Assembly (NCBI RefSeq): GCF_000025265.1
Contig: NC_013739.1
Location: 5,628,001 to 5,692,000 of the forward strand
DNA: 64,000 nt
Source: Conexibacter woesei DSM 14684
GTDB taxonomy: Bacteria > Actinomycetota > Thermoleophilia > Solirubrobacterales > Solirubrobacteraceae
Direction of reading: 5' to 3'
Positions 28,423-36,199 of this stretch are shown piece by piece; positions within the stretch are counted from its first letter, which is position 1; each line of letters begins with the position of its first letter. The notes below the pieces were generated by a model. That model saw nothing but the letters and a program-made list of their open reading frames with translations, searched no databases and was not told the origin of the DNA. Both the position numbers and the translations under genes were made by a program.

Positions 28423-28692
28423 GGACCGTGCACCCTTCGTCGAGATCGACGCTCGAGCGCTGACGCCATGCTCCACTCCGGCAGGCACTCCCGCTACGCA
28501 TGACGGTGACCGTTTAAGGCTGCTTCCTTCCGGACCTGACCTGGTTCGCGGGCCGTCACCGCGCGGGACCTGACCATCGACGCTTTGCACAGCGGGCTGG
28601 CCTCGGACGCCGAACCCCTCGAAAGGGAATTCAGCCCCGCTAGAGCGGATTGCGGATTCAGGGCACCGCTACCTCCCCGCCTAGCACGGTCC
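28423..28692 (-). ncRNA. ffs: Signal recognition particle RNA, large Alu-containing type
   Basis: About 270 nt. The conserved apical loop reads CCAGGTCAGGTCCGGAAG then GAAGCAGCC (plus coordinates near 28520-28545). The 5' half reads GTGCTAGGCGGGGAGGTAGC and CCGCAATCCGCTCTAGC, the Alu domain of the Bacillus-type large scRNA. The 5' and 3' ends pair: GGACCGTGC (28684-28692) with GCACGGTCC (28423-28431), and the 3' flank reads ACTTTT, a likely terminator tail. The size matches the ~271-nt B. subtilis RNA, not the ~100-nt 4.5S RNA. It works with Ffh in targeting secreted and membrane proteins. It precedes dnaX, a typical location. Confidence 0.93.
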
Positions 28693-28699
28693 GCGCCGG

Positions 28700-28705
28700 A
28701 TCATA
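28700..28705 (-). promoter_or_regulatory. -10 box of the SRP RNA promoter
   Basis: TATGAT on the minus strand, 7 nt before the inferred 5' end of the SRP RNA, five of six bases matching TATAAT. No clear -35 box; the upstream sequence is extremely GC-rich. Confidence 0.6.
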
Positions 28706-28744
28706 GCCGCTGGCCGGCGGCCGGCGGGCGGCGACCGGCGGCGC

Positions 28745-29233
28745 TCAGCCGCCGAGCTGGTCGCGCATCCGGCCGAGCGCGCGGTAGACCCGCCCCTCGA
28801 TCGTCGTCAGCTTCTCGCCGCTGACCTTCGCGATCTCCGGGTTCGTCAGCCCCGCGCCGTAGCGCAGCGCGATCGCCTCGCGCTCGGCCTCCGGCAGAGC
28901 GGCCATCGCCCGCGCGACCGCGTCGCGGTCGTCGACGTGGTCGAGCTCGAAGTCCTCCGCGCCCGCGCGCGGCGCGCCGTGCCGCACGAGCGCGCGCTCC
29001 TCCGCCCCGCGGCGGCGCTCGTGGTCGCGCAGGACGTTGAGCGCGATCGCGTAGAGCCACGTCTTCTCGCTCGCCTTGCGCCGGTCGAAGCCGCGTCTTG
29101 CTCTCAGCGCGCGCTCGAAGGTGTCGGCGACGAGGTCCTCGGCCAGCGCGCGGTCCGCGGTGCGGTACGCGAGGAAGCCGAACAGCGGCTGGGCGTGCTC
29201 GTCGAAGAGCCGTTCGAGGTCGCGATCGCGCAT
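28745..29233 (-). CDS. ECF-type RNA polymerase sigma factor
   Basis: 162 residues. Sigma region 2 (RDLERLFDEHAQPLFGFLAY, ALAEDLVADTFERAL, TWLYAIALNVLRDHERR) and region 4 (MAALPEAEREAIALRYGAGL, LTNPEIAKVSGEKLTTIEG, VYRALGRMRDQL). It redirects RNA polymerase to specific promoters, usually under an anti-sigma. No anti-sigma gene follows on its strand. The divergent gene 50 bp away encodes an N-in membrane protein with an LPFTG anchor, whose cytoplasmic N-terminus could contact it, but no zinc anti-sigma motif is visible. ATG 29233 gives MRDRDLERLF, the family-like start; the 31 upstream residues are not sigma-like. Confidence 0.9.
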   Translation of the reverse strand: MRDRDLERLFDEHAQPLFGFLAYRTADRALAEDLVADTFERALRARRGFDRRKASEKTWLYAIALNVLRDHERRRGAEERALVRHGAPRAGAEDFELDHVDDRDAVARAMAALPEAEREAIALRYGAGLTNPEIAKVSGEKLTTIEGRVYRALGRMRDQLGG

Positions 29234-29283
29234 CTTGGTGAAGTTTCGGTCAGGAATGGAGGGAGCTGTACGTATAAGGAGGT

Positions 29284-29865
29284 ATGAGTCTCCACGACGA
29301 CGAGCGCTTCGACTCCATCGAGACACGTCTCGAAGCCGAGCGTCCGCGCCTCGACGGGCATGAACTCGATCGACTCAGCCTCCGGGTTCGCGCCCGGAGC
29401 ACTCGCAGCCTGCAAACTAAGGGAGAGCCCATGCGGTCGCGCTTCGCGATCACCGCCATGCTCGTGCTCGGTCTGATGCTCAGCACGACTGGCGTCGGCC
29501 TCGCGATCTCCGGTTCGTCCGGATCGGGAAGCGCCGGCAACGCCCAGTACCCGACCACGCCGACCACCCCCGTCGCGCCGCCGACGACCCCCGTCACGCC
29601 GCCGGCCGGCGGTGGCGAGCAGGGTGGCGGAGGCGGAGGCGTCCTCGGCGGCGCCGAGGAGAGCCAGCCGCCGGCCAACGAGGCCGCGCCGGCGAAGGAG
29701 AGCACGCCGCCGCCGGCCGTCCAGGCGACCCGGCAGCTGACGACCGAGTCGGGCTCCGACGAGCTGCCCTTCACGGGCTTCGCCGTCATCCCGATCCTCG
29801 TCGCCGGCGTGGCGCTGCTGCTCGGCGGCCTGTTCCTGCGTCGCCGCGGTCCGTCGCAGACGTAG
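29284..29865 (+). CDS. LPFTG-anchored surface protein with cytoplasmic N-terminal segment
   Basis: 193 residues. An N-terminal charged segment (about 50 residues, DDERFDSIETRLEAERPRLD, HELDRLSLRVRARS) is followed by a hydrophobic helix (FAITAMLVLGLMLSTTGVGL). Then comes a Pro/Thr/Gly-rich stalk (PTTPTTPVAPPTTPVTPP, GGGEQGGGGGG), and the tail is a sortase signal: ELPFTG, a membrane helix and RRRGPSQT. The start at 29284 sits almost on top of AAGGAGGT. A shorter protein starting at ATG 29431 would begin with a normal signal peptide and has a well-spaced GGGAG site, so both forms are possible. It is probably linked to the divergent ECF sigma factor. No sortase gene is in the window. Confidence 0.75.
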   Translation: MSLHDDERFDSIETRLEAERPRLDGHELDRLSLRVRARSTRSLQTKGEPMRSRFAITAMLVLGLMLSTTGVGLAISGSSGSGSAGNAQYPTTPTTPVAPPTTPVTPPAGGGEQGGGGGGVLGGAEESQPPANEAAPAKESTPPPAVQATRQLTTESGSDELPFTGFAVIPILVAGVALLLGGLFLRRRGPSQT

Positions 29866-29913
29866 GTCGCAGCGACCGACGCGCGCTCCTCGCGGAGCGC
29901 CTCGCATGTCTCT

Positions 29914-29939
29914 TGAAGCCCGCCATCCGGCGGGCTTCA
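29914..29939 (+). terminator. Terminator hairpin of the LPFTG protein gene
   Basis: TGAAGCCCGCC pairs with GGCGGGCTTCA: a perfect 11-bp stem with a 4-nt loop, 49 bp after the stop codon. No T tract. Confidence 0.75.
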
Positions 29940-30031
29940 GGCGTTCCAGGCACGTGCGCGGAAGCGCCGGGGAGAACTCCGAGGGGGGAGTTCCGTGACG
30001 CCGGACGACAGTAGGATGATGCGGACGTTCC

Positions 30032-30150
30032 GATACGCCATTCTTACCGTCTTCAGCTTGTGCTATCGGCAGGGATACGCCATATTTCTGCCCAATTGTG
30101 AGGTTTGCACCTCGCAGCGCTACGCTAAAGGTCCCCAGCAGATATGCCGT
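30032..30150. repeat. Iteron-like direct repeats before the EPS locus
   Basis: GATACGCCAT occurs exactly at 30032-30041 and 30074-30083 (42 bp apart, four helical turns), and a related GATATGCCGT at 30141-30150 (two mismatches). They lie on either side of a candidate promoter for the EPS transferase gene. They could be binding sites for a regulator. Confidence 0.45.
30058..30086 (+). promoter_or_regulatory. Candidate sigma-70-type promoter of the EPS locus
   Basis: TTGTGC (30058-30063) and CATATT (30081-30086) are separated by 17 bp in the A/T-rich segment. The match is three of six and four of six to the consensus boxes, so it is tentative. The second iteron overlaps the spacer and -10 box. 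Confidence 0.35.
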
Positions 30151-30215
30151 TTAGGGACTAGTGGCGGCAATCAGTGGCATCGGAAGGCCGGAGCGGGTTG
30201 ACACGGATCGTTGAC

Positions 30216-31682
30216 ATGAGGATTGCCGAGGCGGGACCGGGGGTCGAGCTGCTCGAGGAGCTGTTGCGGGATTCGTCCCGCGCGGAGCCCGGCGAGCGCG
30301 TTCGTCTGCTGCGCAGACGACTCCAGATCGGACTCCGCGCGACCGAGCTGGCCGCGGGCGCGATCGGCGGCGTCGCGATCGGCGCGATCGTCAACGCCAG
30401 CCCGCTCGGGATGGTCGCCGCGATCGTCGGCTTCATGCTCGCCTGGCGCTTCGTCGGCTCGATCGCCGGCATCTGCACCGACCCGGACCCGCGCCCGTGG
30501 ACGAGCACGATGGACAAGGCGAAGACGACCGTCTCCGTCGCGCTCGTCACCTCGTGGCTCGCGCTCGGCGCGCTCAGCCTGCTCGGCGCGCCGCATGCGA
30601 TCACCGCGTCGATCGTGGCCTCCGTGATCGCCGCGCTGTCGGCGATGAACGGCCGCGGCGTCGTGCAGTCGCTGGTCATGCGCTCTCAAGCAGTTCGTCA
30701 ACGCACCGTCATCCTGGGCTCTGGCATCGTGGCGAGAAAGGTCGTCGAGCGCCTCGAGCTCGCGCCGCACCTCGGACTCGAGGTGATCGGGCTCGTCGAC
30801 GACGACGTCCACCACGCCAGTTCGCCCGATCTCCCCCGGCTCGGCCCGCTCGGCGATCTCGACGCGATCCTCGACCACTACGACGTCGACCGCGTGATCG
30901 TCGCGTTCAGCCGCAGCAGCCACGACGACCTGCTGCGCTGCATCCGCACGTGCTGGGATAATCAGGTCGCCGTCGACGTCGTCCCTCGGCTGTTCGAGTT
31001 CCTCGACGGTGCGCGCGTCGTCGACCAGGTCGGCGGGATGCCGATGATGTCGATCACGCTGCCCCAGCTGAGCGGCTTCGCGCGGGCGCTCAAGCGCATA
31101 AGCGACGCCGCCGTGAGCGCCGTGATGCTGGTCCTGATCGCGCCGATCCTGATCGCGATCGCGATCGCGATCAAGGTCGACTCGCCCGGCCCCGTCTTCT
31201 TCCGCCAGAAGCGCGTCGGCCGCGGCGGCAAGATCTTCTCGATCTACAAGTTCCGCTCGATGTACATCGACGCCGAGGCGCGCAAGCAGGAGTTCGCGAA
31301 GTACAACGACGCGAACGACGGCGTGATGTTCAAGATCCACGACGACCCGCGCATCACCCGGCTCGGCGGCTTTCTGCGGCGGACGTCGCTCGACGAGCTG
31401 CCGCAGCTGCTGAACGTGCTGCGCGGCGACATGAGCCTCGTCGGCCCGCGCCCGCTGATCGCGGAGGAGACGGCGGCGTTCAGCGAGGGCTGGCATCAGC
31501 GCCGGCTCGACCTGCGGCCCGGGATCACCGGCCCCTGGCAGATCTACGGGCGTTCGGACATCCCGTTCCACGACATGCTGCGGTTCGACTACCAGTACGT
31601 CGCGAGCTGGTCGCTCGGCCGCGACCTCCAGATCATGCTCGCGACGATCCCGGCGATGTACTCCGGCCGCGGCGCGTACTGA
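30216..31682 (+). CDS. EPS polyprenyl glycosylphosphotransferase (WbaP/CpsE type)
   Basis: Starts EPS repeat-unit synthesis by moving a sugar-1-phosphate onto undecaprenyl phosphate. The N-terminal half has about four membrane helices and a CoA-binding-like Rossmann domain (RTVILGSGIVARKVVERLEL). The C-terminal bacterial sugar transferase domain has the entry helix and KVDSPGPVFFRQKRVGRGGK, YKFRSM, TSLDELPQLLNVLRGDMSLV, GPRPL and RPGITGPWQIYGRS. ATG 30216 is used (488 residues). GTG 30174 would add 14 residues; neither has a clear Shine-Dalgarno. First gene of the EPS locus, transcribed away from the A/T-rich regulatory region. Confidence 0.93.
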   Translation: MRIAEAGPGVELLEELLRDSSRAEPGERVRLLRRRLQIGLRATELAAGAIGGVAIGAIVNASPLGMVAAIVGFMLAWRFVGSIAGICTDPDPRPWTSTMDKAKTTVSVALVTSWLALGALSLLGAPHAITASIVASVIAALSAMNGRGVVQSLVMRSQAVRQRTVILGSGIVARKVVERLELAPHLGLEVIGLVDDDVHHASSPDLPRLGPLGDLDAILDHYDVDRVIVAFSRSSHDDLLRCIRTCWDNQVAVDVVPRLFEFLDGARVVDQVGGMPMMSITLPQLSGFARALKRISDAAVSAVMLVLIAPILIAIAIAIKVDSPGPVFFRQKRVGRGGKIFSIYKFRSMYIDAEARKQEFAKYNDANDGVMFKIHDDPRITRLGGFLRRTSLDELPQLLNVLRGDMSLVGPRPLIAEETAAFSEGWHQRRLDLRPGITGPWQIYGRSDIPFHDMLRFDYQYVASWSLGRDLQIMLATIPAMYSGRGAY

Positions 31683-31700
31683 GGAGCGGGCGTCAGTCGC

Positions 31701-33713
31701 TCAGAAGGGCAGCGGCGCCGCGAGCGCTCGTCTGCGCCACTGCCGCGGATTGCCGTTGCCGTACAGCGTGAGACCGTACGCGGTGCGCGGGTCGAGCGGG
31801 TTGAGCTGCTTCGCACGACGCGCCGCGGCGCGCGGATCCTGGCCGGCCGCCGCCTGCGCGAGCGCGAGGCCGTAGTGATACTCCCAGTCGTCGGGGTCGC
31901 GCGCGACGGCGCGCTCCAGCATCTGCACGCCGAGCTGGTCGGCGCCGAGGCGCACGTCGCAGAGGCCGACGAGCGCGTACGGCTGCGGCCGCGCGCCGAG
32001 CACCGAGATCGCCGAGAGGCCGTCGTCGATCGCCGCCTCGCAGTCGCCGCGGTCGAACGCCTCGGAGGCGCGGTCGAGACGCAGCTGCGACAGCCCGACC
32101 AGCGCCGGCGTGACCGCCAGCAGCAGGCAGCAGAGACCGAGCACGAGCCGCGGCGTCCCGCGCTGCAACCACGACGCCTCCCGCACGGCGCTCGTCGCGC
32201 CGGCGCCGGCGATCCCGGCGCCGCCGAGCGCGAAGACCCACCACGTGACGGCGGGCATCTCCCAGTCCCAGTCGATGCCGGCGTGGACGGCCCACACCGC
32301 CACGAGCGCGATCACCGCGGCGACGACCGCCCGGTCCTCGCCGCGGGCGCGCCGCGCCAGCCCGATCACGATCGCGCCGAGCGCGGTCAGCAGGAGCAGC
32401 AGGCCGACGACGCCCAGCTCGCCGAGCACCTGCGCGTAGAGCGAGTGGGCGTTGATGACGGTGAAGCTGCTCGGGCGGTGCTGCGCCCATTCGAGCTGGT
32501 AGGTCCCGGCGCCGGTGCCAACGAGCGGATGCGCCTCGAACGAGTCGAGCGCCACTCTCCAGTGCTCGAAGCGCCCGTTGTTGGACGCGCTGAGCAGCCG
32601 CGAGCGCTGGTCGTCGAGGTTCGAGATCGCGCCGGTGTTGCCGAAGTCGTCGATCGCGCGCTGTGGGATCCCGCTGGCCAGCAGCGCCAGCACGACGACC
32701 GTCGCGACCCCGGCGGCCGCGACCCACGGGCGCACGGGCAGCCGCCACGCGGGCGCGCGCAGGCGTGTGTCGAAGCGCAGCAGCGCGGCGCGCAGCACCG
32801 CCGCGAGGACGATCGCGCCGAGCACGACGAGCGCGACCGTGTGGCCCTGGTCGACCGCGCGCGCCGAGGTGGGGGTCCCGCTCGTGAGCGCGTCCGCCTG
32901 GTAGCCGGCGTAGACGACGATCGCGATCGACGGCAGCGCGGCGGCGATCGCCGGCAGCGCGCCGCGCGGGCGGGCGATCGCGAGGTAGAGCAGCGCCCCG
33001 AGCAGCGCGACGCCCATCGAGCCGCGCGAGAGCGTGAAGTAGAGCGTCGCCGCGAGCAGCGGCAGCGCGGCGCTGGCGGCGACGCGCGCCCATGCCGGCT
33101 CGCGCTCGTGCGCGGAGAAGTGCAGCGCGCCGAGCAGGCCGGCGCAGACGAGCAGGCCCAGCGCGTTCCAGTACGTCAGCGGATAGCTGAGGCGGTCGGC
33201 GTTGACGTTGGGCGCGAGCGGCCAGACCTCCGGCAGCACGCGCGTTACGAGCGCGACGGCCGCGACGCCCACGATCGCGACCGTGAGCCCGGCCAGCAGC
33301 GCCCGCAGCCGCTCGCGGCGCCACGGCGCGGCGGCGAAGAACGTCAGCACCGCGACGTAGAGCAGCGCGCGGTCGAACTCGACCAGCGCACGACCCCACG
33401 CGTCCGACCAGAAGCCGGAGACGAGCGTCCACAGCGCGAACAGCGCCAGCCCTGCGATCGCGATCGCGGCCGGCGTCCCGATCCCGGCGAACGGGCGCTC
33501 CGCCGTCGTGATCCGCAGCACGAGCGCGAGCAGGACCAGGACCGCGACGAGCGCGGGCGCGAACGGGAAGAAGCCGCCCGCGTTGAAGCTGAGGTAGACG
33601 GTCGGGGCCGCGATCGCAGCGCCCCACGCAAGCGCGGCGCGCGTCGAGAACGCCTCCGGGACGCCGGATTCGCCAGATGGCTCGGTATCCTGCTGGGCCC
33701 GCACGGCGCTCAT
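31701..33713 (-). CDS. O-antigen ligase/Wzy-like polymerase with TPR tail
   Basis: 670 residues with 12 or more membrane helices and the Wzy_C region (residues ~385-425: NNGRFEHWRVALDSFEAHPL, VGTGAGTYQLEWAQHR, INAHSLYAQVLGELG). These proteins polymerise lipid-linked repeat units or transfer finished glycans to an acceptor on the outer face of the membrane. The last ~110 residues are a TPR-like soluble domain (ASEAFDRGDCEAAIDDGLSA, LGVQMLERAVARDPDDWEYH), a form seen in some glycoprotein O-ligases. It is transcribed convergently to the initiating transferase and divergently from asnB-like gene 1. Confidence 0.9.
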   Translation of the reverse strand: MSAVRAQQDTEPSGESGVPEAFSTRAALAWGAAIAAPTVYLSFNAGGFFPFAPALVAVLVLLALVLRITTAERPFAGIGTPAAIAIAGLALFALWTLVSGFWSDAWGRALVEFDRALLYVAVLTFFAAAPWRRERLRALLAGLTVAIVGVAAVALVTRVLPEVWPLAPNVNADRLSYPLTYWNALGLLVCAGLLGALHFSAHEREPAWARVAASAALPLLAATLYFTLSRGSMGVALLGALLYLAIARPRGALPAIAAALPSIAIVVYAGYQADALTSGTPTSARAVDQGHTVALVVLGAIVLAAVLRAALLRFDTRLRAPAWRLPVRPWVAAAGVATVVVLALLASGIPQRAIDDFGNTGAISNLDDQRSRLLSASNNGRFEHWRVALDSFEAHPLVGTGAGTYQLEWAQHRPSSFTVINAHSLYAQVLGELGVVGLLLLLTALGAIVIGLARRARGEDRAVVAAVIALVAVWAVHAGIDWDWEMPAVTWWVFALGGAGIAGAGATSAVREASWLQRGTPRLVLGLCCLLLAVTPALVGLSQLRLDRASEAFDRGDCEAAIDDGLSAISVLGARPQPYALVGLCDVRLGADQLGVQMLERAVARDPDDWEYHYGLALAQAAAGQDPRAAARRAKQLNPLDPRTAYGLTLYGNGNPRQWRRRALAAPLPF

Positions 33714-33860
33714 GCTGGCAGGCCTGATGGCGAGGCGGGATATCCGGTCACGAATGCGGGAAGCGCAGCGAGTGCGCGGGAGAACGACGTGAAGAGGGTC
33801 GCCAGCATGGCAGGCAGCGCGGCGTCAGCGCCGCACCCGGCGCGAGGAGTCGTCTGAGAC

Positions 33861-35750
33861 ATGTGCGGCATCGGCGCCATCTTCGATCCGGCGGGCGACA
33901 CCCCTGCCGAGCTGCTCGGTCGCGTCGCGACAGCGCTGCGCCATCGCGGACCCGACGGCGAGGCGGTCCGGCGGCTCGGACCCGCGGCGCTCGTGCACAC
34001 GCGCCTGGCGATCATCGACGTCGCGGGCGGTGACCAGCCGTTCACGTCCGAGGACGGTCGCACGAGCGCGATCGTCAACGGCGAGATCTACAACCACGTC
34101 GAGCTGCGCGGCGAGCTGGAGGCGCTCGGCCACGTCTTCGCCACGCACTCGGACTGCGAGGTCGTGCTGCACGGCTACGAGGCGTGGGGCCTCGGCGTGC
34201 TGGAGCGCATCAACGGCATGTTCGGGATCGCGCTGTGGGACGGCGCGCGCGAGCAGCTCGTCGTCGCGCGCGACGCGTTCGGCGTCAAGCCGGTCTACTG
34301 GTGGACCGACGGTCGGCGCGTCGCGGCGGCGTCCGAGGTGCGGGCGCTGCTCGCGACCGGCTGGGTCGGCGCGGCGCTCGACCCGGTCGCGCTCGACCAC
34401 TTCCTCACGTGGCGCTTCGTGCCCTCGCCGCGGACGCTGTTCGCCGGCGTCTCGAAGCTGGCGCCCGCGACCGCGCTCGTCGTCTCGCGCGAGGGCACCC
34501 GCGTCGAGAGCTTCCGCCGCCCGCCCGGCGCGCCGCTCGAGCCGGCCGACGTCGACGAGCTGACCGAGGAGGTCGCGCGGCGCTTCGAGCAGGCGGTCGC
34601 GCGGCAGATGATGTCCGACGTGCCGTACGGCGCGTTCCTCAGCGGCGGCCTCGACTCCGCCGCGATCGTCGCCGCGATGGCGCGCGCGACGCCGGACAGC
34701 CCGCCGCTCAGCTTCACGATCGGCTTCCCCGGGCACGGCGAGGATCTCGACGAGCGCGCGCCCGCGGCCGCGCACGCCGCCGCGATCGGCGCGCGGCACC
34801 AGTCGACCGCGATGGAGATGGGCGACTTCCTCGCGACGCTCGGCAGCTGCGTCCGCAGCGTCGAGGAGCCCTGCGGCACCGCGTCGGCGCCGGCCGCGAT
34901 GGAGCTGAGCCGCTTCACCTCGCAGTCGGTCAAGGTCGTCCTGTCGGGTCAGGGCGCGGACGAGCCGTGGGGCGGGTACCAGCGCCACCAGGCGGCCGCG
35001 CTCCTGCGGCTGGTCGACCGCGTCCCGCGCGCGGCGCGCCGTCCGCTCGGCGCGGCGGCAGAGGCGCTGCCGCGCAACGAGCGCGCCAAGCGCGCCGCCC
35101 GGCTGCTCGACGTCGAGGCGGGCCCCGCGCGGCTGCTGTCGATCTTCGACATCACCGCGCCCGAGCTGCGCCGCGCGCTGCTGCGCGGCGACGGCGCCGA
35201 GGCCGCCGCCGAGCGCTCGGCGCGCGCCTCCCAGCTGCTCGGCGACGTCGGCGACCGCGACCTGCTCGACCGCGCGCTGTACCTCGACACGCACCTCTTC
35301 CTGCCCGACCAGCTGCTCGTCTGGGGCGACAAGACGTCGATGGCGAGCGGGCTGGAGCAGCGCGTCCCGTTCCTCGACCAGGAGCTGATGGGCTTCGTCG
35401 AGCGGATCCCGGCGCGCGTGCGGATGAAGGGCGCGCGGCGCAAATGGCTCTACCGGCGCTCGATGGCCGAGCTGGTGCCGCCGGCGGTGCTGCAGCGGCG
35501 CAAGCACCCGTTCGCGACGCCGTACGACGACTGGCTGCGCTCGGCGCTGGGCGACGAGGTGCGGCAGCGCTTCGCCGCGACCGAGCCGCTGTCGGAGGTG
35601 ATCGACGCCGCGACCGTCGCGCGGCTCGTGACCGAGCACCAGTCGGGGCGATCGGACCACAAGCGCGTCCTCTACTGCCTGCTGGAGCTGTCGCAGTGGC
35701 ATCGCGAGTTCGTCGAGCAGGCGACCCCGGTCAGCGGAGCGGTCGCATGA
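33861..35750 (+). CDS. Asparagine-synthase-like glutamine amidotransferase 1
   Basis: 629 residues, AsnB-type. Class II glutaminase domain starting with the catalytic Cys2 (MCGIGAIFDP), then TALRHRGPDG, VNGEIYNHVELR and FGIALWDGAREQLVVARDAF. The synthetase domain has a PP-loop SGGLDS at 261-266, GQGADEPWGGYQRH, and the late signature KTSMASGLEQRVPFLDQELM. The location in an EPS locus, coupled to two glycosyltransferase subunits, suggests amidation of a sugar acid or an attached amino acid rather than asparagine synthesis, as for XrtA/PEP-CTERM-system amidotransferases. A start-proximal GAGGAG lies about 11 nt upstream. Its stop overlaps the Alg14-like ATG. Confidence 0.92.
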   Translation: MCGIGAIFDPAGDTPAELLGRVATALRHRGPDGEAVRRLGPAALVHTRLAIIDVAGGDQPFTSEDGRTSAIVNGEIYNHVELRGELEALGHVFATHSDCEVVLHGYEAWGLGVLERINGMFGIALWDGAREQLVVARDAFGVKPVYWWTDGRRVAAASEVRALLATGWVGAALDPVALDHFLTWRFVPSPRTLFAGVSKLAPATALVVSREGTRVESFRRPPGAPLEPADVDELTEEVARRFEQAVARQMMSDVPYGAFLSGGLDSAAIVAAMARATPDSPPLSFTIGFPGHGEDLDERAPAAAHAAAIGARHQSTAMEMGDFLATLGSCVRSVEEPCGTASAPAAMELSRFTSQSVKVVLSGQGADEPWGGYQRHQAAALLRLVDRVPRAARRPLGAAAEALPRNERAKRAARLLDVEAGPARLLSIFDITAPELRRALLRGDGAEAAAERSARASQLLGDVGDRDLLDRALYLDTHLFLPDQLLVWGDKTSMASGLEQRVPFLDQELMGFVERIPARVRMKGARRKWLYRRSMAELVPPAVLQRRKHPFATPYDDWLRSALGDEVRQRFAATEPLSEVIDAATVARLVTEHQSGRSDHKRVLYCLLELSQWHREFVEQATPVSGAVA

Positions 35751-36199
35751 CGCGCGTTCTGCTCGTCTGCTCGCCCGGCGGGCATCTCCAACAGCTGCTC
35801 GGGCTCGCGCCCGCGTGGCGCGAGACGGACCATCGCTGGGTCACCCTGCGCGCGCCCGACACCGAGTACGAGCTGGCCGGAGAGCAGGTCACGTGGGCGC
35901 ACGGACCGACGAACCGATCGCTCGGCAAGCTGGTGCGTAACGCGCTGCTGGCGCGCAGCGTGTTGCGCGAGTTCGACCCGGACGTCGTGCTCTCGACCGG
36001 CGCGGCGCTGGCCGTGCCGTTCCTGCTCGGCGCGCGCCTGACGGGCCGCCGCACCGTCTACTGCGAGAGCTTCACGCGCGTGCACGAGCTGTCGCTCAGC
36101 GGCCGCATCGTCGCGCCGTTCGTCGACCAGCTGTTCGTCCAATGGCCCGAGCTGGCGGAGCGCCGCCCGAAGGCCCGCTACGAAGGGAGCGTCCTGTGA
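35747..36199 (+). CDS. Alg14-like glycosyltransferase membrane subunit
   Basis: 150 residues. Starts TRVLLVCSPGGHLQQLLGLA with the GGH motif of Alg14/PssD/EpsF proteins, continues VSLRAPDTEYELAG-like strands, PDVVLSTGAALAVPFLLGAR and YCESFTRVHELSLSGRIVAP, and ends FVQWPELAERRPKARYEG. Alg14-type subunits anchor the catalytic Alg13 partner to the membrane and bind the lipid acceptor, adding the second or a later sugar to a lipid-linked intermediate. ATGA overlap with the amidotransferase, GTGA overlap with the next gene: three genes tightly coupled. Confidence 0.92.
   Translation: MTRVLLVCSPGGHLQQLLGLAPAWRETDHRWVTLRAPDTEYELAGEQVTWAHGPTNRSLGKLVRNALLARSVLREFDPDVVLSTGAALAVPFLLGARLTGRRTVYCESFTRVHELSLSGRIVAPFVDQLFVQWPELAERRPKARYEGSVL

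Larger units (their letters stand above)
29866..30215. other. A/T-enriched intergenic region upstream of the EPS locus
   Basis: About 350 bp. It holds the terminator at 29914-29939, a hairpin GAACTCC/GGAGTTC at 29974-29993, a small GAGGT/ACCTC stem at 30100-30113, direct repeats and a candidate promoter. Roughly 30018-30165 is clearly richer in A/T than the surroundings. A short open frame (29995-30201) has no convincing coding character. Confidence 0.6.

Noticed and set aside
29995-30201. 68-residue plus-strand frame in the A/T-rich region.
   Set aside because: Unlike genes in this window it lacks GC3 bias, and its sequence overlaps the iterons and promoter candidate.
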